This document shows, piece after piece, positions 44,233 to 52,587 of a DNA stretch of 64,000 nucleotides (positions within the stretch are counted from its first letter, which is position 1; each line of letters starts with the position of its first letter). Under the pieces are notes generated by a model. The model was given only the letters and a program-made list of their open reading frames with translations. It had not been told where the DNA came from and ran no database searches. This DNA is from an uncultured Duncaniella sp. (lineage in GTDB: Bacteria > Bacteroidota > Bacteroidia > Bacteroidales > Muribaculaceae): positions 53,340 through 117,339 of the forward strand of contig CATWQI010000011.1 of assembly GCA_958352885.1 (NCBI GenBank). Reading direction: 5' to 3'. The translations under genes and the position numbers were made by a program.

Positions 44233-45093
44233 ATGAGAATCGGAATCTTCATATTATTATCTCTGCTGCTCTACTCCTGCTCAAAGACATCTGAGACAGA
44301 GCAATATGCTAAGCTCGTGGAGCAATGGCAAGGGAAAGAAATAAAATTTCCCGATGTCATGACCGACCTCCTGACAGGCGACACAATCGACCTTTCGGAT
44401 GCCGACTTCACAATCCTCACATACATTGACAGCGCAGGCTGCACCGAATGCAGAATGAAGCTTCCGATATGGAAAACGTTCATTGAAACATTGGACTCCA
44501 TAACAGACTTGGACGTAAATGTCATATTGGCAATTAACTCAAAAGATAAAAAGAGGATAGCTCATATTATAAATAATAATCAATATGAATATCCTGTGAT
44601 TTATGACCAAACAGATGAAGTTGTCAGATTAAACTCATTTCCCGAGGATGATATTTTTAAAACATTTCTGTTAAACAAATCTCATCATATAATCGCTATT
44701 GGGAATCCAATAATTAATGAACAAATAGCTAAATTGTATAAAGATATTGTTTCCGGGGAAAAATCCTTTAATTCATCAGGTAGCTCATACGTGTATGTGG
44801 ATAGCCCACGTATAGATATCGGAATGGTACATTTAGGAGATAATATCAATCATAAATTCATTGTTCATAATAAAGGCATCGACACCATATATGTGCAGAA
44901 AGCAATTTCATCATGCAGCTGTACAAATGTATCATTGGGCGCAAGGACAATTGCACCTAACGAGGATTTGCCGATAGGAATCTCATTTGCTGAAGATTCC
45001 ATACCTGGTGAATTTGACAAATCCGTCTACATTTATTATAGAAATCTCGAATCCCCTACCATATTATCATTACGTGGTATAGTCATAAAATAA
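44233..45093 (+). CDS. Thioredoxin-like/DUF1573 lipoprotein
   Basis: A 286-residue lipoprotein with lipobox LLLYSC (Cys16). Residues 40-170 look thioredoxin-like, with a C-x-x-C (GCTEC, Cys70 and Cys73) placed after a beta strand (FTILTYIDSAG) as in TlpA/AhpC-type folds. The C-terminal part (about 190-286) is a DUF1573-type Ig-like domain with HKFIVHNKGIDTIYVQKAIS and SCSCTNVSL. The redox motif next to cysteine-containing peptide genes suggests disulfide handling (inference). A decayed second copy of its first 32 codons is at 47083. Confidence 0.75.
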   Translation: MRIGIFILLSLLLYSCSKTSETEQYAKLVEQWQGKEIKFPDVMTDLLTGDTIDLSDADFTILTYIDSAGCTECRMKLPIWKTFIETLDSITDLDVNVILAINSKDKKRIAHIINNNQYEYPVIYDQTDEVVRLNSFPEDDIFKTFLLNKSHHIIAIGNPIINEQIAKLYKDIVSGEKSFNSSGSSYVYVDSPRIDIGMVHLGDNINHKFIVHNKGIDTIYVQKAISSCSCTNVSLGARTIAPNEDLPIGISFAEDSIPGEFDKSVYIYYRNLESPTILSLRGIVIK

Positions 45094-45117
45094 TTCAATC
45101 AACAAAAATCACAGATT

Positions 45118-45345
45118 ATGAAACAAAAATTAATCCCCACAGCTATTATTGCTGTAATGATGGGCAGCTTTGCCTTTCACTCTACCAAAAGTGAAGAACC
45201 GGCAAAGAGCGAACTCTCAATTTCCAACATCGAAGCACTGACTTCTATCGAACAAGATGGATACGACAAAGGGTGTGCTGATGAAGGTGATGGCTGTACA
45301 ACCGGCTGGAATGTCTGGAGACCAACTTCGAAGGCTTATAATTAA
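45118..45345 (+). CDS. NVEAL-type secreted peptide 1
   Basis: A 75-residue precursor with an N-terminal hydrophobic signal (about 3-20), a charged spacer (KSEEPAKSELS) and the motif NIEAL (37-41), the hallmark position of NVEAL-family peptides (PF14055). The mature end is short and polar with two cysteines (Cys53, Cys60) in KGCADEGDGCTTG. These small Bacteroidales proteins have no established function that I know of. Processing just before or after the NVEAL motif is a guess. Confidence 0.75.
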   Translation: MKQKLIPTAIIAVMMGSFAFHSTKSEEPAKSELSISNIEALTSIEQDGYDKGCADEGDGCTTGWNVWRPTSKAYN

Positions 45346-45357
45346 TGCCAATTCTTT

Positions 45358-45404
45358 GGTAAGTAATGTGTTATTAAAAATTACACAATATCACATTGCT
45401 TACC
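45358..45404 (+). terminator. Hairpin after NVEAL peptide 1
   Basis: GGTAAGTAATGTG (45358-45370) pairs with CACATTGCTTACC (45392-45404), one mismatch. There is no strong T run. It could lower expression of downstream genes relative to the peptide, or stabilise the peptide mRNA. Confidence 0.55.
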
Positions 45405-45475
45405 TAATTAGTCTTAGAACCAGAATGTTATGCAACTTTGTATCTGACAAATACAGTTTTTACATATGAAATTTG

Positions 45476-45892
45476 ATGAAATATAATTTTTTATATTTAA
45501 TAATACTTTTATTTAGCTTTAGCGCATATTCGGGAAATAATGATCAGAATGCCCTTGTCGAAATAGAAGTAAGTAGTCCTCCGCCAAAATATGGAGACAC
45601 TGTTGACCTCGGCACATTTGCAGCCGGGGAGGAGTGGCATGCAGGATGCCTGATTTGGAATCGAGGTGACAGTTATCTGGTATTTGACAAAACGGTTTCA
45701 TCAGACCCTCGGTTTAAGTGTGACGTCAGGCTACACGAGGTACGTCCCGGAATGGGAGTTGGCGTGATTGGCGCTGTAAAATTTGATAAGCCTGTCGGCA
45801 ATTTTAAGATAAAGACAGAGATTTATTGGAAAAACATCAAGAATCCCACTGTTGTATATTTTATTGGCAAATGTGTAAAAAATACCAATTAA
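45476..45892 (+). CDS. DUF1573-like secreted protein
   Basis: Start at the ATG at 45476; a TTG just before it is not needed. A 138-residue protein with a signal peptide (MKYNFLYLIILLFSFSAYSG) and an Ig-like body resembling DUF1573 domains: VDLGTFAAGEEWHAGCLIWN then RGDSYLVFDKTVSSDPRFKC and VGVIGAVKFDKPVGNFKIKT. It pairs with the DUF1573 half of the 44233 lipoprotein. Two cysteines could form a disulfide. The role is unknown. Confidence 0.65.
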   Translation: MKYNFLYLIILLFSFSAYSGNNDQNALVEIEVSSPPPKYGDTVDLGTFAAGEEWHAGCLIWNRGDSYLVFDKTVSSDPRFKCDVRLHEVRPGMGVGVIGAVKFDKPVGNFKIKTEIYWKNIKNPTVVYFIGKCVKNTN

Positions 45893-45903
45893 ACAGAATA
45901 ACC

Positions 45904-46941
45904 ATGAATAAAAAAGGATACGGATATTTATCCCTTGCGGTGACGACGTTACTGACAACGATTATAACCTCATGCTCAAATAAGGAATTACGAAGCAGGG
46001 CTGACGGGGAAATCACGGAGGATATTTCAGCCCTTGTCAAATCATTTGATTCCGATGATATCTCCATCGGCGCTGTCTCGGACATCAAAAGTGCGAATGG
46101 GATTGTATTTATAAGCAATTCCCAATCAACTGATTCCCTTATCGCAATTTTCGATTCCCAAACTTTAAGTTGGAAAGGGAATATAGCAAAGGTTGGTCCG
46201 GGTCCTGACGAAATAACCATCCCGGGAGAAGTGGTGTATGACGATAAGCGCAATGAATTGTTAGTGTTTGATTACGGGCAGTTGAAAGTCAAGGCATTCA
46301 ATGTCGATTCGGCATTAAACCAGGAATACTATTCTCCACGCATAATTCAAACCATCCAACAAGGCACATTCCCTGACAGATATGCCATGGTCAATGATTC
46401 GCTTGGTTTTGCCCGTATGATTTCATTGCCAAAAAATCCAAGGGAAAGAAGAGGTTACGAACAGACTCTTTGCAAATATAATCTCAAAACCGGAGAAATG
46501 AAAGAAATCCCGGATTCCGGCAGGATGGCGGGGCTAAAAACATTATTCGGCATTAATGCGGATTGTAAAAGGCTGGTTGAATGTGGCATCAACAATGATT
46601 TGTTGACTATCTATGACTTTGAGGGCAATAAATTGCGCACGATTCCGGGACCGGAATATAAAAATGACGGCATCGACAAGAAAAAAATATATTTCCGGCA
46701 GATTGTTGTCACCCCGGAGCTTATATTAGCTTCATACTCAGGCAGTGATGACGATAAAACCAATTACTACGGAAGAACTGTCCAAGTATATGACATTGAC
46801 GGTAATTATATCAAGACTTTGGATTCCGGCAAGCTAATCAGCCATATGAATTATGACAAAAATACAGGCAGATTACTCATGATATTCAATGACCCGGATA
46901 TACAGCTCGGATATGTTGATTTAAATAAAGTCATTAATTAA
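45904..46941 (+). CDS. 6-bladed beta-propeller lipoprotein 1
   Basis: Start at the ATG at 45904 (MNKKGYGYLSLAVTTLLTTI). A 345-residue lipoprotein (lipobox IITSC) with repeated beta-hairpin blades, including the family-typical VGPGPDEITIPGEVVYD after the first blade. Such propellers are found beside NVEAL peptides in Bacteroidales, and a link to peptide binding or signalling is inferred. It is 11 bp downstream of the DUF1573 gene. Confidence 0.75.
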   Translation: MNKKGYGYLSLAVTTLLTTIITSCSNKELRSRADGEITEDISALVKSFDSDDISIGAVSDIKSANGIVFISNSQSTDSLIAIFDSQTLSWKGNIAKVGPGPDEITIPGEVVYDDKRNELLVFDYGQLKVKAFNVDSALNQEYYSPRIIQTIQQGTFPDRYAMVNDSLGFARMISLPKNPRERRGYEQTLCKYNLKTGEMKEIPDSGRMAGLKTLFGINADCKRLVECGINNDLLTIYDFEGNKLRTIPGPEYKNDGIDKKKIYFRQIVVTPELILASYSGSDDDKTNYYGRTVQVYDIDGNYIKTLDSGKLISHMNYDKNTGRLLMIFNDPDIQLGYVDLNKVIN

Positions 46942-46960
46942 AATCTAAACAGGATAAATT

Positions 46961-47195
46961 GCATCATGTACTACCGAATATGAAACTGCGGAATACATGT
47001 CAGCTCTCACCGGCACATATCAATTTCGTCTCGTCACCGATACATACACGTACGTCGGATATATCACTCTATAAGTCACATCATGAGAACCGGAATCTTC
47101 ATATTATTATCTCTGCTGCTCTACTCCTGCTCAAAGACATCTGAGACAGAGCAATATGCTAAGCTCGTGGAGCAATGGTAAGGGAAAGAAATAAA
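46961..47195 (+). repeat. Decayed duplicate of 44111-44346
   Basis: The block repeats the end of the DUF3244 gene and the start of the thioredoxin-like lipoprotein gene. Similarity is near-perfect from CGGCACATATC through GGGAAAGAAATAAAA, and weaker at the left end beginning with GCATCATGTACT. Confidence 0.85.
47083..47181 (+). pseudogene. Truncated copy of the thioredoxin-like lipoprotein (32 codons)
   Basis: Opens MRTGIFILLSLLLYSCSKTS, almost identical to the lipoprotein at 44233, and stops where CAA-TGG is followed by TAA instead of CAA. Only the signal peptide and 16 residues remain. It could still make a tiny lipopeptide, but is best read as a remnant. Confidence 0.75.
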
Positions 47196-47222
47196 AAATC
47201 ACGATATTAACTGCAGATAAAG

Positions 47223-48374
47223 ATGAACAAAATGAAATTCATTCTTCCAATTACCTTAATGGTATTTTTTCTGAGCGGGTGTACACGCTCGGAAAATTCC
47301 ATTGAGCATAGTGGCGAAAAGCTACTTGACCGATCAGTCGCATGGATCGACACAATCAATATCGGGAATGATGAAATAAGCGGGAGATATAATCTCCTCC
47401 TGATGGATTCATGCGTGGTGTTTGCCGACCAGATGCAAAATAGCTTATATTTTCATAATCTTTCAGACGGTTCGTTTGTAAGCAAGCGTTTAGGATACGG
47501 CAACGGTCCAAAGGAACTCATATCAATGATGTATGCCCATCCCATAAAAAACTCTGACGGAGAAATACTAATCATGGATTCATCCATGGGTCAGTATTCA
47601 TACTATCCCGCCACTGACAGCCTAATGTTCAGAGGGCGTCTGGATTTCAACTGGGGAAAGGGCGAAAAGAACCGTTATGATGATATATCCAACTACAAAC
47701 CGATGGAAATGAGCGACTTTGCCATTTCTTTCGTGCGTCAGGACTCCACAATTCTTTTCCCTCTATCGATAATAAACCGAAACTTCGACAATATCGACGG
47801 TGAGAGATATTTGCAAGGGCATATTTTCGCCAGACTAAATGTCAATACGATGAAGGTAGGCGAACCATTCGGACAGTTTCCTGAAATGTATCAGTCAAAA
47901 CCTCTGCCATCATACGAGTTTTTTGATTTCACCGTTGACAATGGAAAAAATCAGATAATCTATAATTTCGCACCCGACTCCACGATCTACATAGCCGACA
48001 GTGAAGGTGTGCCGGTTAAGGCCATAGGTTTTGAGCCAGCCGGAATTAACAGGGAATATCCCGCCGGATTTGAGACTGATATACAAAAATACAGACAGAA
48101 TGCCATGAAAGTGGGAACTAACACAGGTCTGTATTTTGACGAAGAGGCGCAACTGCTGTTCCGCACTTCGATACTCGTCTTTGAAGAGGGAAATAGTGTC
48201 ATGCAGGTTTATGACACAGATGGGAATCTCGTGCTGGAAGAGGCTATGCCAAAGTATTTCAAAATGCTCGGAAAGCACAATGACAAATATTACGGTAGTC
48301 GGTTTATGCCTGAGGAGAATGGCGAGGACTTAAACTATCCGCTATATGTGTTCACAATAAACCAACCGGAATGA
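47223..48374 (+). CDS. 6-bladed beta-propeller lipoprotein 2
   Basis: A 383-residue lipoprotein with lipobox FLSGC and the propeller marker YGNGPKELISMMYAH. Repeated strands with D/N-rich turns continue to the end. It resembles the other four propellers in layout but shares limited sequence, so they are diverged paralogues. The upstream 280 bp is mostly the duplicated remnant. Confidence 0.78.
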   Translation: MNKMKFILPITLMVFFLSGCTRSENSIEHSGEKLLDRSVAWIDTINIGNDEISGRYNLLLMDSCVVFADQMQNSLYFHNLSDGSFVSKRLGYGNGPKELISMMYAHPIKNSDGEILIMDSSMGQYSYYPATDSLMFRGRLDFNWGKGEKNRYDDISNYKPMEMSDFAISFVRQDSTILFPLSIINRNFDNIDGERYLQGHIFARLNVNTMKVGEPFGQFPEMYQSKPLPSYEFFDFTVDNGKNQIIYNFAPDSTIYIADSEGVPVKAIGFEPAGINREYPAGFETDIQKYRQNAMKVGTNTGLYFDEEAQLLFRTSILVFEEGNSVMQVYDTDGNLVLEEAMPKYFKMLGKHNDKYYGSRFMPEENGEDLNYPLYVFTINQPE

Positions 48375-48389
48375 TGGTTCAGAAAAGTC

Positions 48390-49415
48390 ATGGGGCGATT
48401 GCTGATTATTTTCAGCCTGATGGCTGGTTGCTTTTTTTATAGTTGCACGACAGAAGACAGTGAAAATGATTCAATTCAAGTCGATTTTTCTGACGTTGAC
48501 TGTGATTCGGTTCCTCTTTCGCAATTCATCGACTCAATCACTTATGTCACTTTGGAACTTAACGACAGTTTAGTCTTCGGTCGTATTAACAATGTGACAT
48601 TCAATGATTCAACGATTGTGGTGCTTGATAATTTGGCAAACGAGGTAACCCAATTCACGCACGAAGGCAAATTTATCCGCAGGATAGGCTCAAAGGGGCA
48701 TGGTCCGGGGGAATTTATCTCTGCGACAAAACTTGATAGCGACGATAAGCATATTTATATCTATGACCGAATGCTTTTGTCAGTATTGAAGTATGACCAT
48801 GATGGCAATTACATAGACAGAGACTCAATAGGATCTGCCGAAGATTTTGTCGCAATTGGCACTAATGGCACACCTATTTATCTGTTGGCTCTCTATAACG
48901 CTTCGCCCGAACGGAGTGGCATATTCCTATGGAATAGAGATAAAGGACGCAGGAATCTATACGGATGTTCCGAGGATACCCCACTCAATCATCCATGGGA
49001 AATATTTAAAGACAGCGATGTGGTAAGCGTCATGACACGGGATTATGAAAACCGGATTTTTAACTTAGATGGCGACTCCTTGACAATAGAGTTAGATCTG
49101 AAAATAAGCCCGACCCCGAGCAAACATGATTTGAATAATTGGCATCCAAAAAATGTCATGGAATATTTCACTCGGGGATATTATTACAATACATCCCGAT
49201 GGACAATATGTGATTATTGGCGAGGAGATGAATCCCGTGTCGTCATAATCGACAAAAAAACCGGACATAAGATAGTCACAAATAAACTATATAACGATAT
49301 CGATTCCATAAAAGCTGTGCAGGGATTGCCAAGGACTGTAAATAATTCTTTAATCTTTGTCGTTCCCGATGACGAAGACGATTTCCGTCTCCAACTCCGA
49401 CATTTAAAACGATAA
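48390..49415 (+). CDS. 6-bladed beta-propeller lipoprotein 3
   Basis: A 341-residue lipoprotein with lipobox FFYSC. It shows the clearest propeller signature of the set: VTQFTHEGKFIRRIGSKGHG followed by PGEF, then DKHIYIYDRMLLSVLKYD. This matches PF17170-type proteins. It lies 15 bp after propeller 2, so the two are probably co-translated. Confidence 0.8.
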   Translation: MGRLLIIFSLMAGCFFYSCTTEDSENDSIQVDFSDVDCDSVPLSQFIDSITYVTLELNDSLVFGRINNVTFNDSTIVVLDNLANEVTQFTHEGKFIRRIGSKGHGPGEFISATKLDSDDKHIYIYDRMLLSVLKYDHDGNYIDRDSIGSAEDFVAIGTNGTPIYLLALYNASPERSGIFLWNRDKGRRNLYGCSEDTPLNHPWEIFKDSDVVSVMTRDYENRIFNLDGDSLTIELDLKISPTPSKHDLNNWHPKNVMEYFTRGYYYNTSRWTICDYWRGDESRVVIIDKKTGHKIVTNKLYNDIDSIKAVQGLPRTVNNSLIFVVPDDEDDFRLQLRHLKR

Positions 49416-49453
49416 GGCTTTAGAAAATTATTCTATATATTTACATTGACGAG

Positions 49454-49609
49454 ATGAGTATGTGGAATGTTGTTTCAATAGTAGTTATCTGCTTGAGGTG
49501 GATTCAAACAGTTATTTCAATAATGCACAGAGAAGGGAACCCTATCATATCATCGAAAAGAATTGGGATCAAAATGCTTAAACAGGGATACGAGCGCAAA
49601 ACTTATTGA
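49454..49609 (+). pseudogene. Remnant of the O-antigen-ligase-like gene start (51 codons)
   Basis: Reads MSMWNVVSIVVICLRWIQTV and then diverges, matching the start of the gene at 52588 (MKRMGSVVPIMVICLGWIQA) at DNA level over about 75 bp (shared GTTATCTGC and GGTGGATTCAA). The rest is unrelated and ends at TGA 49607. It marks an earlier, lost copy of the downstream gene. Confidence 0.7.
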
Positions 49610-49658
49610 CCACATAATCCACTCGTTATAAATATTTTAGTTATGCAAAAAAGCTTCT

Positions 49659-49691
49659 CGCACAACTTTCGCACAACTTCCGTACAAGAAA
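49659..49691 (+). promoter_or_regulatory. Three 11-bp direct repeats abutting the NVEAL-2 promoter
   Basis: CGCACAACTTT (49659-49669), CGCACAACTTC (49670-49680) and a looser CGTACAAGAAA (49681-49691) are head-to-tail with 11-bp period and end 1 bp before the -33 TTTG. This is where an activator would bind. Confidence 0.6.
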
Positions 49692-49692
49692 A

Positions 49693-49724
49693 TTTGCATC
49701 CAAAGATGTTAGTTGCTAACTTTG
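49693..49724 (+). promoter_or_regulatory. Consensus promoter of NVEAL peptide 2
   Basis: TTTG (49693-49696), 20 bp, then TAACTTTG (49717-49724). Predicted start near 49731, about 66 nt before the peptide gene. Confidence 0.75.
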
Positions 49725-49796
49725 AGGAAACATAACACAACCATGAATAAAATAGCAAAATCATTTATTTTAACATTTAAGTAACTTTACCATCTT

Positions 49797-50033
49797 ATGA
49801 AAAAAATTCTAACTGCAGCTTTTATCGTTGCTATTTCGTTGGGATGTTGGTGTCAATTTAATACCAACAAGGAGAAGCTGGCTGAACCATCATCTCTTTC
49901 CTTGATGAATGTTGAGGCCATGTCCCTCGGAGAAGCTGCCGTTACATGTGGCAAATGCTGTGGAAATAGTTGGCTTCGAAGCAACTCCGGTTATTGTGTA
50001 TGGACTGAATACCAAATAGATTATTGCTGCTAA
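49797..50033 (+). CDS. NVEAL-type Cys-rich secreted peptide 2
   Basis: A 78-residue precursor: signal (about 3-20), polar spacer, NVEA motif at 38-41, and a mature end with six cysteines (51, 54, 55, 67, 77, 78) in the pattern C-x2-CC-x11-C-x9-CC. Six cysteines could make three disulfides, as in bacteriocin- or toxin-like peptides. It has its own consensus promoter with upstream repeats. It is followed 4 bp later by propeller 4. Confidence 0.78.
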   Translation: MKKILTAAFIVAISLGCWCQFNTNKEKLAEPSSLSLMNVEAMSLGEAAVTCGKCCGNSWLRSNSGYCVWTEYQIDYCC

Positions 50034-50037
50034 TCAT

Positions 50038-51171
50038 ATGAAAAACAGGAATATTTTCGTATCAATATTTTTTCTGGCTATGGCTATTTTATCAGGTTGC
50101 ACCTATCAATCGGATAAAATCGCCACATCATATGGGGTCAGAGAATTGAAAGTCAATCTCGAATTAACAGAGCCATCCTACCATGAACTGTTTGATTCAT
50201 GCAGGATTATCAAACTCGAATCCGAGCCTCAATCTTTGTTGGCAGGAATAGACAAAGCTCAATGCGTAAATGACAGCATATTGCTTTTTGATATGCGCAG
50301 GTCGGTGGTGTGTCTTTTCGCCCCGGACGGACAATTCCTTAACCGTATAGGAGAACGAGGTGATGGACCGGAAGATTATATCATGTGCTACGATTTTGCC
50401 GTAAACCCGGCATCTGACAATGTGTCGTTACTTTCACCCATCGGGGAATTAATCACCTACACCCTTGGCAACAGATTTATTGGCAAAGAAGAGTTGCCCA
50501 AGAAGCCTAACTATTTTGCCTGCGAATGGCTCGGAAAAGATTATATCGCATTATGGTCAGAAGTCGACACGGAAGAGTGCGGCATTTCCGTGGCAAATGT
50601 AGGAACCACCAAATGTATATATGAAGACTGGCATAACGACAGGATATTGGATATGAGCAGATTGAAACCTCTATACCTTTATAATAACAATGTGTTTTTC
50701 GCTGCTCCGTTGACCAATGATGTATATCAGGTAACTGATTCACTTATGCGCTTATCCTACAGGTGGAACTTCGGGAAAGACAACATACCGGACAAATACA
50801 TTGCCGAGCTGTTGACCATAGAAAATCCATCGGAAAGAAACGACCGCATGATATCAGACTTAGAGTCCGAGGAACTCAAGTATGTACCTTCATTTAATGG
50901 CGAGTCGGATCTATACTATTGTGTGATTCTGTCGTCCGGCATTGGAGAAGAAGCCAAAAGGACATCAGTATTTTACAATAAAAAGGAAAACACAAGCATG
51001 GTTTTCAACAAATTTAAGGAAGGTATATCCTTTGACCCGATATTCATGACCGACAAATTCGTGTTGAGTCGAATTCCCCACAATGAGGTCGATTTATATA
51101 ACCAATTGTTCAACACCTCCTTCGAATGCGAGGAAGATGATAATCCATTGTTAGTTAAATTTTATTTTTAA
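50038..51171 (+). CDS. 6-bladed beta-propeller lipoprotein 4
   Basis: A 377-residue lipoprotein with lipobox ILSGC and the propeller signature VCLFAPDGQFLNRIGERGDG followed by PEDY. It begins 4 bp after NVEAL peptide 2, so peptide and propeller are almost certainly co-translated. This tight pairing is the best positional hint that the propeller acts on, or senses, the peptide. Confidence 0.8.
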   Translation: MKNRNIFVSIFFLAMAILSGCTYQSDKIATSYGVRELKVNLELTEPSYHELFDSCRIIKLESEPQSLLAGIDKAQCVNDSILLFDMRRSVVCLFAPDGQFLNRIGERGDGPEDYIMCYDFAVNPASDNVSLLSPIGELITYTLGNRFIGKEELPKKPNYFACEWLGKDYIALWSEVDTEECGISVANVGTTKCIYEDWHNDRILDMSRLKPLYLYNNNVFFAAPLTNDVYQVTDSLMRLSYRWNFGKDNIPDKYIAELLTIENPSERNDRMISDLESEELKYVPSFNGESDLYYCVILSSGIGEEAKRTSVFYNKKENTSMVFNKFKEGISFDPIFMTDKFVLSRIPHNEVDLYNQLFNTSFECEEDDNPLLVKFYF

Positions 51172-51184
51172 CTAATGTCCCGAT

Positions 51185-52240
51185 ATGAGAAGTTATTTTA
51201 ATAAATTCTTGCTCCTTGGGATTGTGGTTCTCACATCATGTTCTCAATCCAAGGAGACTGACTCATCCGCTCTTGATTTCACTCTTGAAGATTTCGAATC
51301 ATTCAACTTCACTGATGAAGATGGTGATATCATAACCCCTGACGATTTGACATTGGGAAAACCCTATCTGTTGTCTGTATTATCTGATAGTGTTATTGCC
51401 ATTCAGGATAATGCGACTTCAAACATGGTTACATTCCTTAACTTATCAAATGGGAAATTCACCCAAGGCATCAGACAGGGTAATGGACCGGAAGAATTGT
51501 TACAAATAACCACGATGATGCGATACAAAAACTTGTTGTGGGTCGCAGGAATGGACGACGGGAAGGTGTTGGCATTTGAATTTGATGCTGACTCGATGAA
51601 AACGACTATGCGTAATTCAACCAGTCTATCTATGAATCCTGCTCGTACCATTGTTATCGATGATGAGGATCTGTTTGTCCTCGCACCATTTTTTTCCGGC
51701 GACCGTTACTACCGTATCCGGACCAACACTGTGGATACAATACGGAAATTCCCTATGGATAGTGTAATGCTTGGGGTTCCTTCCGATAATTCATACCTAC
51801 AAGCCGATATGTCTATAAGCCCAGATCATAAACATATCATGATTTCAAACCGAGATTGGAATATACTTGAAATCTACGACATCAGCACCGGGGATATTAG
51901 AACGCTCCGAGGTCCCATTGAGCAAAATGCCAAAGTGAGGCGCCAAGACATAGGAATGGGTTACAGATACATCCAGACCCCTGTCTGGTTCATGTACAAT
52001 GGAAACAGCGCCGACAACGCCGGTTTTTATGTTGGATTTTCAGGCACAGAGATTAAGGCTAAGGAGGACTTAGGCACCTACCCTAAGACCATATTATCGT
52101 TTGATTGGAATGGCAATCCTCGTAAGGCTTATCACTTTGATTCTCCAATAATTAATTTCACCATTGATGAGAAAAACGGGGTCCTGTATGCTATTCAGGA
52201 TATGCCGGATCCAGTGGTGGTACGTTACACGCTCAAATAA
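51185..52240 (+). CDS. 6-bladed beta-propeller lipoprotein 5
   Basis: A 351-residue lipoprotein (lipobox VLTSC). Marker sequence GIRQGNGPEELLQITTMMRY and the later phrase SPDHKHIMISNRDWNILEIY fit TolB-like 6-bladed propellers (BF3164-like). It is 13 bp after propeller 4. Confidence 0.78.
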   Translation: MRSYFNKFLLLGIVVLTSCSQSKETDSSALDFTLEDFESFNFTDEDGDIITPDDLTLGKPYLLSVLSDSVIAIQDNATSNMVTFLNLSNGKFTQGIRQGNGPEELLQITTMMRYKNLLWVAGMDDGKVLAFEFDADSMKTTMRNSTSLSMNPARTIVIDDEDLFVLAPFFSGDRYYRIRTNTVDTIRKFPMDSVMLGVPSDNSYLQADMSISPDHKHIMISNRDWNILEIYDISTGDIRTLRGPIEQNAKVRRQDIGMGYRYIQTPVWFMYNGNSADNAGFYVGFSGTEIKAKEDLGTYPKTILSFDWNGNPRKAYHFDSPIINFTIDEKNGVLYAIQDMPDPVVVRYTLK

Positions 52241-52285
52241 ATGCATATTTTTTTTAATATTAACACACCTAAATCAAAATAAATT

Positions 52286-52525
52286 ATGAAAGCTCTTTTT
52301 GCAATAATCGCCACATTGATTTTTATCACTACTCCAATCATGGCTGACACTCAAAAACAGCCACAAAAGAAACAAAAAAAGGATATTCCCATGTTTATCC
52401 ACAACACTCGTAAGATAGTAACCGACAAAGACCTGATGACCACTTACAAGGATTCAATCCATTGCGTGGATGTCTACGCTGACAGTGTTGTAGTCACCCT
52501 GAAATCACAAATAACAAGAAAATAA
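52286..52525 (+). CDS. Small secreted Lys-rich protein (79 aa), unknown
   Basis: A signal peptide (about 1-20, ending PIMA-DT) followed by a Lys/Gln-rich stretch (QKQPQKKQKK) and a beta-rich C-terminus with VVVTLKSQ. No cysteine in the mature part except Cys near residue 61. It might be a third secreted peptide of the locus, without an NVEAL motif. No family recognised. Confidence 0.6.
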   Translation: MKALFAIIATLIFITTPIMADTQKQPQKKQKKDIPMFIHNTRKIVTDKDLMTTYKDSIHCVDVYADSVVVTLKSQITRK

Positions 52526-52587
52526 ATAAGAACCAAGCATTTATTATAATTGATTCTTATAATTAAGCTTAGTTATCTTACGTCAAT

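Noticed and set aside
46959..47144. A 61-codon plus-strand open frame
   Set aside because: It is an out-of-frame reading of the duplicated block; the same frame is open over the original at 44076-44294.
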